A DNA stretch of 64,000 bases. Source: Lingula anatina (taxonomy: Eukaryota; Brachiopoda; Lingulata; Lingulida; Lingulidae). The notes under the pieces were generated by a model. That model did not search any database and was not told where the DNA came from. It was given only the letters and a program-made list of their open reading frames with translations. The stretch is from assembly GCF_001039355.2 (NCBI RefSeq), contig NW_019773736.1:924344-988343 (forward strand), in the 5' to 3' direction. Shown here one piece after another: positions 51,789 to 63,901 of the stretch. Numbering within the stretch: position 1 is the first letter of the stretch; the number at the start of each line of letters is the position of its first letter. The position numbers and the translations under genes are program-made.

Positions 51789-52689
51789 TGCGGATCTTTT
51801 AGTCTGTAGGTCAACTTATTTATTCTGAATGCCCTCTTTCGATACTGTGTTCTAAACAAATAAAGATGACATCAGGCATTGGGGGACAAGTATCGACAAT
51901 ACAATCTAATTGTTATTCATAAAGCATTTCATGCCAATAATGTACCATCCATGCCTTTCAGACTTCAAATTATCTACCATTAACTACTAGTGAACTAATC
52001 AACATTTCACTTCTGCAACAGACACAGAACAGTTAGTATTTGCCCTAAACATGAGGAAATCCAGGTCACAACACAGTCAAAACAGCTAGACCATCAAAAT
52101 AGAATTAAATCATAAAAGTTTGGGTTTATCAATTCATTTAGTTTGGTTTGTTCTGCAGGATGAAATTTAAATCACTTTTAACTTTCAATGTAACTTCTTT
52201 TGGCAGAATAAACAACAGACCCCTCACTCACATTAAAGGAGAAATGAATTCTCTCATTTAAATAATGAAATGCAATGTAAATGGCTTTGAGTCTACTAAT
52301 TGAACATCTTGGTTGGTTAGTTACTGATGGTTATGGGTACTTTTGGAAGATCATCTTCACAGCAGCTGACATTTGAAACTGCTTACAGCAAGTATCATTA
52401 CTGTAAACAGCAATTTTAAGACCATTCATTTTTGTTGGGGGATAAATCCAATAAAAAAACTATTTTTACTCTATACATAAATAGGGAGTTGGCAGGATGG
52501 CTTAATTAAGGTTTCTTTATTTGAACCAAAAAGAAACTAGAGGATCAGAGAGGCGATACCGCCTCCGGATATTGTACCACCAGCTGGAGTAAGCCCCACC
52601 ACCACCACTACCACCTGTGCTGTGATTGACAAAATTAACTAATTGCAATAAACCAGTTCTTAAAATATGCCAAAAGAAGGGAAAAACTG

Positions 52690-53370
52690 CATAACCTTTG
52701 TAAAAATTGTTTGATCAACCAGTTTTGGAGACATAAAACTCAGTTCATAGTAAAAAATGGTAAAAAATAGGTCAAAGGTCAATTTCACATATTGTCAGTA
52801 TGTGACTTCCCATTCAAGTTCAATTGTAGCAATGGGCATATCTCTGCCAGTTTTGTAGATACCAGGGACAGAAAAGTTGCAAAGCTCAGTTCACGGTGAA
52901 AAGTAGGTCAATTTCACGGTCACAGTAAGATTGCCAGTATATGACTTCCTATTCAAGTTCAATAGTAACTATGGGCATATCTCTGCCAGTTTTGGAGATA
53001 TAAAGGAACAAATTTTTGCAAAGATAGTTCATGTTCAAAGGTCAATTCGAAGGTCACAGTAAGATTGCCAGTATATGATTTCCTATTCAAGTTCAATAGT
53101 AACTATAGGGACTGAAATGTTGCAAAGTTCAGTTCATAGTAAAAAATAGGTCAAACGTCAATTTCAAGGTCACAGTTAGATTGCAAGTATATGACTTCCT
53201 ATTCAAATCAGTAGAAACTATAGGCAAAACTCTGTGAGTTTTGGAGGTATAAGGGATTAAAAATGTGTAAAGTTTAGTTCATGGTGAAAAATAGGTCAAA
53301 GGTCAATTTCAAGGTCACAGTAAGGTAGCCAGTATATGACTCCCTATTCAAGTTCAATAGTAACTATGCT
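52690..53370. repeat. Diverged tandem array rich in AGGTCA half-sites
   Basis: About five degenerate units share ATGACTTCCTATTCAAGTTC, anchored near 52804, 52943, 53077, 53193 and 53338 (spacing about 116-145 bases). Most units also carry a GGTCAAAGGTCAATTTCAAG type block. AGGTCAAAGGTCA, a DR1 direct repeat with one spacer base, occurs at 52769-52781 and 53293-53305. No coding frame is supported. Confidence 0.75.
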
Positions 53371-53944
53371 AATTTTAGATTATTTCACATTTTATTTTCA
53401 CCCATGAATATTGCAACATTGTACTATTTGATATAGCACAACTCCTAAACCATATCGAAACAAAAAAAAGGATACCACCTTCAGTATAGCGCTTATCAAG
53501 TTCTACAAAATGCAAAAAGCCATAGGTCTACATAAGTCATTTCTGGTTTGAGAATTATGGAGAGTTTTCAGTTTTGCCATTAGATTTCCTAATGGCTGTG
53601 TCTCCCGTGAAAATGCACTGATTGACCCCAAACTTTTGAAAATGAAATAAGTCCCTAATTGTAACCCCCCACTCTAATATGAGAGCTTAGGTCTGTGTAG
53701 TTTCTAAAAACTGGCAGAAACAAATATTTTTTTGCAAAAAATTCCCATTTTTAGAAAATTTTGGCCCATTTGACCTTGAAATAAAGGTCAAATCCAAGAG
53801 CATATTTGGAATCTTCACATATGACTTTCGGTCAGACTTCTATAGAAATTTTTCCCATAATTCCTTCAGTTTGGGAGATATTTGGCATTGAATTTTCAAA
53901 AATTTTGCCAAGGGTGCATTTAAACGAGTGCTAAGCCCAGGCCA

Positions 53945-54164
53945 TTGCGCCAATTGAGACAAAAAAACCAGGGGGTTCAAGTTGAGATTACATGTGACCT
54001 AAATCCAAGAGATGGGGACACGAGCCCTTGCGGTCTAGGAGGAGAAGCGGTAACGGTGACTTGTATCCGGCGCCAGAACGCGGAGCCGGCGGAGCCGCAG
54101 GAGCCGTACGAGACGGGTCGGGACTAAAACCATGAGTACCGCCAGCGTACACGCTGGTGGTACT
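53945..54164. repeat. GC-rich segment ending in a strong hairpin
   Basis: This island is far richer in GC than its surroundings. At 54135-54164 the arms AGTACCGCCAGCGT and ACGCTGGTGGTACT pair 13 of 14 around a 2-base loop. An open frame of 60 codons crosses the island but resembles no known protein. It is more likely a repeat end than a gene. Confidence 0.4.
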
Positions 54165-54399
54165 AATAATTGTAATAAAGAAAGTTATTTTTTAAGTTTC
54201 AAGTACATTATTTAACAAGTTTTCACATTTCCAAAGCTCAGTGACTCAGCCACGTGATCAAACCCATTTGACGATGAGACAAGTCATAATGTCATGCCTC
54301 ACAGGTAAAAAATTATTTAGTCTCTTTAGAGACCTTTGACTATTTAACCAATAGGGTTCCCATTTAAATCTTAACTACAACATCAGGTTCTGCACTCAC

Positions 54400-57300
54400 A
54401 ATTTGCTCTCATTCAGAGTTAGCCTATCCTTGAGGAGCTGTATCTCAGCATTCTTCTCCTGAGCACTGAGCTGGGTCTGGAACTCTTTCTCTCTGTTGGA
54501 AGACAGAAGTCCCTCCAGGTTCCTTACTGTGCCTCGCTCGCTGTTCACCTGGCTTCGTAACGCATCTGCGTCTGCTTTCAGCTCGTCCAGGGCGGCTTGA
54601 AGCTGGAGATATATTACATATACTAGAGATGTTTTTATGACGATGGCGATATACGCTTTATTCAGTTTTAGGGGCGTTTTTTAGTGAAATATGAGTACTT
54701 TCCCTTGGTATGTATGTCTAAGAGCACATTGCCACCCTCTCACCTCAAAGGCCTTGAACACCTCTCACAGACCTTCTAAGTTGTTCTGGTATATACCGCT
54801 CGAGAAACAGTGTATTATCTCAAACATTCAAAACTGACATTAACATTCTGTTTCACAATGAACTCGTGTCATAAAACATTATAAAGCAAGTGATTTTGAA
54901 GTATCTGACACAACATCCATCTTAAAGATCCGTATAAAGTCCTAACTATGGATAAACATGATGTTACAGGACTTAACGCCCTACCTGTTCCTGATCCAGG
55001 GTCTTCCCTGTCAACTGTCTCTGCAGTGAGTCTTTGGTGGCCTCCAGCTTGGCACACAGGTCACGTACAGCAGCCAGATCCTGCTGCACACTCAGACGCT
55101 CGTCCTCTGTGACCCGTAGGTTGTCCTCCAGCTGAGAGACGGACCGCGTCAGACTGGACACCTGGGTCTCGTAGGCCTGCTGAGCATGGAGGTGCTGGGA
55201 GAGAAATCACAACATATAAAACACAACCTACTACCTGAGAGTCAAACTTCTAGTTTTGTCTCTCAATAATTCAATGAAATTCGCAATTTACTCATCTAAA
55301 TGTCATATTTTTAAAACTTGTATAATCACTATCTTTTCTGTATTCTACTGTACTGTACTTCTACTCTACGCCTTTTTACTTTACGTGTATTAATCTGTTC
55401 TGATTGCATTCAGCGACAGTCCCCGCGGAGATCGATCGAACTATGCAGAATGACAGTTTCATTGGAAACAACCCATAAATCAACCAATCTAGGCCTTTTG
55501 CCCCCTTTCTAATACTCTCATAAACAAATCCTCACATTTGCCAACAAGAACCAAGACCAACCACTCACTTCTTGTATCTCGCGTTCCATCAGCTCTACTT
55601 TATCTCTTAACCTCCTGACCTCGGAGTCTCGTGACATGAGTTCTAGACGTAGGTTTGAGCCCTCGCTCTCCAGCTGGTGGGTCTGTGTCTCGTATCTCTC
55701 CGCCTCCCTACTGAGGACCCTATACTGGTTCAACAGATCTCCCCTCTCGTCCTCCTGTAGGGCACAATACATATATATATAGAGAAATGATGACGTGCTT
55801 AAATGAAGTTATATGTATATATTGCAATTTTCAAAAGGGCCATATTTGCCAACTCCTTGCATTATTTAGATTTCTACACTGTTCCAGTATTGATTTAAAT
55901 TGTTTTCAGGTTCAGAAATGATTTTACAATGAACTGTACGTTAAACAATAACTGGAAGTATTTTGAGTCCACTGATGTTGGCAACCCTGTGGTGCAGTCT
56001 CTTCATTTAAATAGCTGCAATATCAGTTGCTTTAGTACAATTTCAGGGTCAATAGAATCATTTATCTTACTGATTCTAACCAAAAAGAGTGTAACTTGAA
56101 CAGATTAATCTTGCTGAATGTTTCTGCCACCGTGTAAAATAAACATGGAAAAACAAACCAATAAAGGACCATGCAACAGTAATAACAACTTATTGATAAA
56201 ATCATTTTTATCTTAAAATATCATTGCAACAAAAAGCCAAAAAAAAAAAAGAGCATGCATCTGAGGCAGAGGTAAACAAAAATGGCGATAAAAAGTTGAC
56301 ATATGCTGTATTATACCATCTTCTTTCCTTTGAGCTATAACTTTATCATTTATCACATACAACCCTTTTATTATAAATTATGACCTAATACTAACCATGT
56401 TAAAGATATATTACTTATAAACAACCACAGAGCAAAAGCTAGGGATGGATTGTTAGGCATCAAACAGTGAAGGTGTCATTACATCAAGCCATTTTTCATA
56501 GGATGCATTCAACCATAACTCACAATATGCACTATAGGTGGTGCTGTTGTATAAAACACTAAGTGACTATATTCCATACAGCTATGTACAACAAAAGTTG
56601 ATCCCAAAGAAGGAAATGCTAAAACAACGTGCCCACATAGAAACTACATACCACAACCAGTGACCAAGATAAGATGGACAGAACCAAGTGCCCCAGTCTT
56701 TTGCTAAAAGTTTTATTATAACCTGTGATAAAAGCACAATGTTTCATGATACAGATTACCCATACTATGAAGGATCGAGTGCACTGAATAACTATAAAAC
56801 ACCAATAACTAATATGCCTTAATTGTGTAACATCATAAGTAAGAAATGAAAAAAAAATGTGATACAACTAAGAACAAATAAGTGACCCAGAGGATTGGGG
56901 ACAAAACTATGAACACAAAGCACTGGCAGAGGATGTAACAATAATTAGTTGTCAAAACCATGCATTTGGGTGACAGTGAATCTAAGCAGTACAGACTTCA
57001 TAGGTGACCACTGCCAGAATGGTCTAAAACTTCTCACCATATAAAAAGCCAACAATAAATTTGCACCAAAACTGAATGAAGCACAGGGAGAGATAATAAA
57101 ACTAAGTTAACTAAACAGTAAAATGCTTGTCTATATAAATGATAAAAATAAAAGTAAGCTGCAGAATGCTGTAAAGAACCAAGACGCTGGACAAGTCAAG
57201 GGAGAGAGACAAGCAAGCAGGAAGATTTCAAGCAACAGAGCGGGGAGGGGTGACAGGTGACTACTTTACATACATACATGTATACATATATACATACTAG

Positions 57301-60300
57301 TATACACATATATTCATATACATGTATACATATACACATATATACATATACATGTATATCTCCACATATATGCCAGTACCTGGTCAGTAGGGGCAGTGAG
57401 TGTAGAGTGGGAAGCAGAGAGAAGAGAGTTTTGGTACTGTTCTAGTAAGTCCATCAGCTCCTGGTCCTAGGCAAGGAGAAAAACAGAGATTGTCACAACC
57501 AAACATATGGATATGAGTTGAGATAAATTTGTTAAAAATTAATGGCAATTTTGCTATGAAAAAAGGAGACAAAAAAAATCATGGCCATTGTCCAAATTAT
57601 TGAAGCTTATAAACTTTATAAATTAAAGCAAGTCTTTCACAGCACAAGAATTTAGTAATCTACTAATTTTTAATCTAATTACAAAAATTAATTCAAGAAA
57701 TGTTACAAACACATCTTCTTTCAAAAATCAGCTTCACTCCACTCTTAAAAACAGTGACTGCTCCAATGTGCGTCTGACAAGCACCAATGCCTGTAAGCTG
57801 CTTCCTTACTATACATACACACATACATCCATATATATATGAATATATGCAGCAAGAATGGGGAGATGCATAAGTTATATAAGCAAGCACACACTGACTG
57901 TGCCATAAGCTGCTGCCAGGTTTCTTCCCTCAGAAACATCAAACATCTGTTGCTTTGGTGGCAAATAGCTGAGACCACATGCAACATGCTGCTGAGGATA
58001 TGCAAGCACATAAGCAGGAAGCCTATTATTATAATAGCACCACCCTTGGCACATTACCTTGGCCACACTGTGAGAATTGCACACCTAACCATACTGAATT
58101 TAAACCAATATCTACTCTACCCCCAGCAAAATTTGGTTTGTAAGTTTTTCCTATCAAAACTGTATGGTCCACTGTCATTTTGTAATAAAAAATAATTTCT
58201 TATCAACATTTGAGCTCCTGGGTAAAATAAACAACAAATATTTAGCCCCAGGGAAAAGAGTCCCGGACCCCCCCTCCCCCCCAAATCAGGATAAAGTAAA
58301 GTCTCGGGTAGAAAGGTACATAGCCCACATTAGCTGCCAGTAATAAGAATACCCTGACCCCCCCCTCCCCCTTCAGGTAGAGAGGTTTATTATAGCCCAC
58401 CTTAGCTGCCAGTAGTTCCTCCACTCTCTTCACCTCCATCACATAGTCCTGCACCTGGTTCTTCAACTCCTCTCTCTCATCTATCGTGTCCTGGAGATCT
58501 TGGTTTAGATTCTGACAATTAGAAAAAAACACCCTTTTATTATTTATATAAGTCATTATTTTTTTCTTCCCTTTTTGCCTATAATATCTTGGGAAGAAAG
58601 CTACAGGCAGACAAGGGCTTCTGGTCCTTAACCAACAAAAATATGGGACAGAGCAAGGAATTAGATGCTAAAACTAGCCTCATAAGTTGTAGAGGGTTGT
58701 ATTTACTGTGGCATTATAGAGAGATAGAAAGAAACTGTGATTTAGGCACATTTTTAGAAGCACAATTTAATCTTACAATGGATTACAGTATAAATCTAAA
58801 TTATAATAATAAACTCTAATAAGACTTTACCTGGTTTTCTCTTGTCATGGCAGCCAGGTCATCTTGAAGTCGCCTGTTTTCTCGTAGAGCCACCTCACGC
58901 CCCCTGGTGGTCTCTGACAGCTCCTCAGTGGTACTGTCCAGCTGGCGACGTAGGCTCTTGATCTCGCGGTCCAACTGGTTAATATTTTCATTGGCACGAC
59001 TGAAGGAGATGGTATTGGGAAGTGTTATGATGATGCTTATAAAACATGAAATTTCTTTTAATAAAGGGAAGGTTATGCAGACATATATAAAGATATTCTT
59101 ACAGAGTCACTTCCTACTTCTTGGTCTATCAAATGGTTACTTTTATCATCAATCAAATAACCATTATCTATTCCTAATCTATTCACCTCATGTGAACTTT
59201 CAAATAAATGCCGACATTTTAATTCTACAGATAAACCATTTGAAGAAGTACTTACTCCAGCTGGGCCTCTAACTCTCCTATATTTATCCTTAAATCACTG
59301 ATCTGTCTGTCCTATTTTCAGGGGAAATAAAAAGAATCAAATTAAAATATTGTCTCTAAATATAAACATCAAATCAAATCTGAAATGCTATAAAGTGTCA
59401 GGCAAAAAATACTCCAAATAATCTATTTAAACACAGGAAGTTGTTGTTGTTGTTGTTGTTGTTGTTGGATATTAGTTGAGATTTATATTTCTACTTTGGT
59501 TACATACAAATTTACTATCTTAGGTTTTCTACTCCAGCTTAACCAAGGTGAGATAGGTCAGATAAAACATCTATAAACTCACCCTAACTACAACTTCTGC
59601 ATCTAGACCAGCTATCCTTTCGGACTTCTCATCCACTGTCATTTGAAGACTGTCTTTCTCTCCGTCTAGCGCACTTATTGTGCCACGGAGCTGAGTGATT
59701 TGATCTGATTGGTTGACATTGGCACGCTGCAGGTCTGTGGAACGCTCCTCCAGGCGTAGAATTCGTTCCTCCGCTACTTTGAGATCTCCTTCCTTCCTGG
59801 TGAGTCTACGTCTGTGCTCTTCCAGGGCCTCCTCTGTCTGCTCTGCCAGCAACCTGATGATATCAAATGACATTTAATATTATCAATATATGGTAGTGCT
59901 GGTAATTCTCCATGATAATTCCAAACACCACACAAAGTCATGTATAAATACTTTAGTTATTCTGGTTCAGTCATAATATCTGCAATATGCCAGTAGTTCT
60001 GTTATAACTGTATATTGAATAAATTGTATCTCTATTGTTGATTTTCATCTACTCATGTAGGTGTACAAAGTAGAATAAATACAGCATTATGTAGGCAGCA
60101 GTTTGACTTGTGTACCCTGGTCATTATCAGTAAAGCTCCAGGTCATTCATTTTGCCAGCTTTTCAGTCCAATGGGCACTTGTAGTAGTAGTACAGTAGTA
60201 GGAAAGCAACAAGTCTGAATCAATGTGAACTAGTCTAAAGGCTGAATCAAGCAGCAATGGAAAAATACTCTGAAAACAATGCTCAACTTTTCAGTAACAC

Positions 60301-61928
60301 AACTAGTTAATTTTGAAAAATCCCATGTTTTTACTGGTGAAACACCTTCTGGTCAATTATCTGACACCAGTAGTGACCAACATCACAGTGTCCGAGTGAC
60401 CACCCACCTCATCTGCGTGGCGGTAGCTTTGTGCTGAGATCCCTCCTCCAGGGCAGCATTCAGCTGGATGTTCAGCTCTCTACACTGGTCCTCGGAGGAG
60501 TTGGTCAGAGCCTTTTGTGTGCTCAGGTTTACCTGAAGTTCATTTCTCTCCACCTCCACCTGAAATATAGATGTAATAATGGTCAGTAGTCTATTTTCTC
60601 AGAAGGTTGTGCAGTCTTTGTGAATAAAATTTTGAAGAAATAACAGGATCAAGGAAGGAGTGGCATGTTAAATGTTATGCAGTCTCTACAAAACAGAAAA
60701 ATAATGCAACTGATTAAATGTAACAAATCATAATCCAATCTATGAAGAAGATTTAATTGAAAATCTGAACAAAAAAATAACACGAAGGGGAAGGTGAGCA
60801 AAGGTGGGAGCTGAATGTCCCTGCAACTAATTAACTTCTAATATTTGGAGTACCATTTTTCAATTGCTGTCACTTACATTATGCAGTGCATTTTCTAAAT
60901 CTTCTATTTTTTGTTCCAGCCTGGCTCTGTCTGATAGACTTGTTTCTGTGGCCATCTGCAAGAGGAAATGCATTCCACCTAAGATTTTTGCCAAATGATT
61001 TCTAAACCATTCCACTGGCTGCATTACCATGTGTATCTGATTGCCATTAAGAAAAGAAAACTTTACTGTTCAATTCTTTACAATAATGATAAGAAGAATA
61101 ATCTCAATATTTTCTGTTCTACCTTTAGTCTTTCCCTCATGCTATCTCTCTCTGTGGTCATACGCCTCAAGTCTGCGATTGCGTCATCTCTCTCATTCTC
61201 CACGCGCCGTAACACTGCCTGCGCGGCCAGAGAAACTTTAGGAGACTTGGGAGACTTCACCACGTCTCTCCTCATCCTCTGCAGCTCTTCTTTAGTCTGG
61301 ATGTGAATAATATTTCATAATTAGAGCAGGGAAGGAAATAAACAATTATATGACAATGTACCGAGAAATCACATAATTTTCAGAGACAGAGAGCCCAAAC
61401 TAAGTGTATCCATACACATGCTAAGAGCCTGCACATTGGTGTAAGAACGAGGGCAAAGGAAAATTTTCAGGCATCTCCACAACAAATATTCCACAAAATA
61501 ATAATCTTGCTTCTCTGCTCCTCATTAAGCTAATTAAAGCTTGTACTGGTAACAGTGGTTGTGTCAGAACTGATAACCGTACCCACCTGTTCATACATCA
61601 GATTCAGCTTATCTCTCTCTGACGTTAGCACCTTGACATTGGACTGGATCTCGGCCATGTGCCGCTCAAACTTGTCCAGTAATGCCTGTAACTCGTTCCT
61701 CTCTCGGGTCACCCTGAGCAGCTCTGTCTCCTCGGCAACACTCTGAACAAGAAACAGACAGCTTGACTCAGACATGAAGTTAATAATAAAGAAATGACTC
61801 TGCAGCACTACATGATGCTGGAGTACAAAATTATTGATCTCAAATTCACCCAAACTTTTAACTGAATTATTTCCAATTCTCATTATAAAGTTTAAGAGAA
61901 ATTTTACAAAGTCTCCTTTCAAAATTGA

Positions 61929-61959
<31 letters not shown>

Positions 61960-63696
61960 TAAATAAATGAAAATTAAACAACATGAAGGGAGGAGAGGGG
62001 AACGTTACTCACATATACAGAAATAATACAAAAAAATTCTTTCACATAATAAGCTCAAAGCCTCACCCTGTCTCTAGTTGGAGGAGAGCGAGCAGGACTG
62101 GCTGTTCTGGACATTGTGCGTGCCTTCTCATACTCCTTCTTGTAGAAGTCTCTCTCGTCCTCCAACACACGAACTATGGTCTCGTAGTGAGCCGCACTCT
62201 GTCAAAATACACAGAACCTGATGACTTTTGTACCTCCCAACAACGTAAATATTCAAAATGTATGTAGATTTTTTATTACTCCTATAGATCAGTCTTTACA
62301 AAATAATGCCAAACTGCTTTCTAATAATTTTTTATAATGCCAAACTGCTTTCTAATAATTTTTTAAAGACTGATCAAAACCTCAGCTTAACAAGTGACTG
62401 ACTGGTTTTCTTTGTCTCTTGAAGATTTTGTATTTAAACTCCACATCATTGCCATACCTTTCCTGCTGGGGAGGTGTCACGTTTTGCCCTGGCTGGACTG
62501 CGTCCTCTGGACGGAGAAGCTGACCGCTGCTGCTGCATCATCTTCTGCAACGTGTCCACCTCTCCCTTGTAATAATCTCTCTCCTCCTCCAGACCTCGGA
62601 TGAAGGCATCCAGGCGGTTGGGAGACTTGCCTCTTTTCTTGACTAGGCCATTCTTCTTCTTCAACCTCTCAATTTCTAACACAAGCTCTCGCTCTGAAAA
62701 GTGAAAAGTTGGCAAACACAGAAGTGAAATTTAAAATGTGTATAATTTTAAGGGTGTCTCAATACTTCACAGCAACACCACAACACAAGCTCTCACTCTG
62801 AAAAGTTAACCAAAACAGGACTAAAACTACAAATGTGTATAATTTAAGGTTTTGCAATACTTCATAGCATCAACTTTGGAACAACACCTTTATTATATAT
62901 TTATTGCTTTTTTATTTATATATATATTGTCCTTTTTCACAAAAATCAATCCATTTGTGAATCCAATATCTGTCTACTATTCTTACCATTAGAAGTTAAT
63001 TTATTCACTCTCTGACTGAGCCTCTTCTTGTCTTCCTGCACTTTGGCCATAAGTTCCTCCAGTCTCTGGTAGTCTGCTTCCCGTGACGACAGCCGCGACC
63101 TCAGAGCTGCATTGTCTTCTCCATACTGCTGCTTTTCCTGATAACACACAGGTGACATATTGTTTACAATAAAAAAACAAACAGTCTGCTTTCATGTAAG
63201 ACAACTTACACACCAGGTAATTGTTCTCTCCAAAGAAAAGATATTAAAATTAATATATACTTGTAAAGAGTTAATGCAGGTATGGCACGCATATAGGTAT
63301 GTATTATTAGACTGTGTTTAAGGCTATTAAAATGTAATGAAAAACTACATGGCAACTGCCAAACTGTTGCCCTTCTATTTAATACAGGTAAACATACAGA
63401 CTTCGATGAATATTTAATACTAACAGCACTGTGTTTGTGCTACTGTATCATTAAATCACATTTTTTTTTTTAAACAACGTTTATTCAAAAGAATGAAGTG
63501 GAGGCAAGGTATCATTAAATCACATGGAAACTGGAAACTTATAAGTCATGCTTTTGCATCAACATAGCTTAATCAAAGATATAAGCACAACAGACCAAAT
63601 TAAACCCTAAACAATCTTTGAATTACTTACTTCTCTTAGTTGTGACACTGTAAGATCTAAGTCTTGTAATTCTTGCCTTGACCTTTCAAGCTCAAT
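54400..63696 (-). CDS. CEP135: Centrosomal protein CEP135 (Bld10/TSGA10 family), internal exons
   Basis: CEP135 is a coiled-coil protein needed for centriole and basal-body assembly, linking the cartwheel to microtubules. Exons in transcript order: 63631-63696, 62987-63137, 62458-62693, 62067-62198, 61587-61742, 61123-61296, 60878-60955, 60408-60559, 59583-59853, 59256-59311, 58831-58999, 58401-58511, 57380-57466, 55569-55754, 54985-55194, 54400-54602. All have GT/AG borders and agreeing phases, about 812 codons. Strong family matches include RLDAFIRGLEEERDYYKGEV, FERHMAEIQSNVKVLTSERD, LRRMTTERDSMRERLK, ENRRLQDDLAAMTRENQ and SNREKEFQTQLSAQEK. Vertebrate CEP135 (~1,140 residues) is a better guide than the shorter TSGA10, because the upstream ERELVLEIERL block is present. 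The N-terminus lies beyond the right edge. The last visible exon ends in a GTGAGT donor and its partner was not found. Confidence 0.95.
57380..57466 (-). CDS. CEP135: CEP135 cassette-like exon without a vertebrate counterpart
   Basis: An 87-nt phase-0 exon (acceptor TTGCCTAG, donor GTACTG) encodes DQELMDLLEQYQNSLLSASH STLTAPTDQ. Its start resembles the start of the next exon (EDERGDLLNQY), but it then departs into a Ser/Thr-rich tail instead of coiled coil. Its length is a multiple of three, so it can be skipped. It may be a degenerate duplicate of the following exon. Confidence 0.7.
58261..58412. repeat. Tandem duplication copying the 3' edge of a CEP135 exon
   Basis: Two units each contain a GACCCCCCCCTCCCCC-type stretch followed by TAGCCCAC.TTAGCTGCCAG. 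The right unit holds the real donor of exon 58401-58511. The left copy (58321-58340) reads CTGGCAGCTAATGTGGGCTA on the minus strand, so the exon end is duplicated but its donor is altered. Confidence 0.6.
61936..61970. repeat. AAAT microsatellite in a CEP135 intron
   Basis: A run of AAAT units. Confidence 0.9.
62288..62378. repeat. Short direct repeat bounded by inverted ends
   Basis: AATGCCAAACTGCTTTCTAA followed by TAATTTTTTA occurs twice in tandem. The pair is bounded by GATCAGTCTTTA on the left and its reverse complement TAAAGACTGATC on the right. Confidence 0.7.
62678..62876. repeat. ~100-bp tandem duplication copying the 5' edge of a CEP135 exon
   Basis: The unit at 62678-62781 contains the acceptor and first codons of exon 62458-62693. 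The unit at 62782-62876 repeats AACACAAGCTCTC.CTCTGA, then ATGTGTATAATTTAA and CAATACTTCA. On the minus strand the second unit gives a decoy acceptor, CTTTTCAGAGTGAGAGCTTG, without the rest of the exon. Confidence 0.65.
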
Positions 63697-63775
63697 CTAG
63701 AATTGAAAAGAACACACAATTGTCACCAATAAGTCAAAAGTGATTTAATTTTCAAAAAGAAGTTAACAAGAATTG

Positions 63776-63776
<1 letters not shown>

Positions 63777-63842
<66 letters not shown>

Positions 63843-63901
63843 CACAACAACAACATACAACACACACACACACACACACAATACACAACACACACACACA
63901 A

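Noticed and set aside
52690-53370. A CRISPR-like array
   Set aside because: Units are long, diverged and without uniform short repeats and spacers, in a eukaryotic setting. It is a degenerate tandem repeat.
54396-54404. TGA just past exon 54400-54602 as the true CEP135 stop
   Set aside because: The same bases form a good GTGAGT donor, and family members continue for about 60 residues. At most this would give a truncated intron-retaining form.
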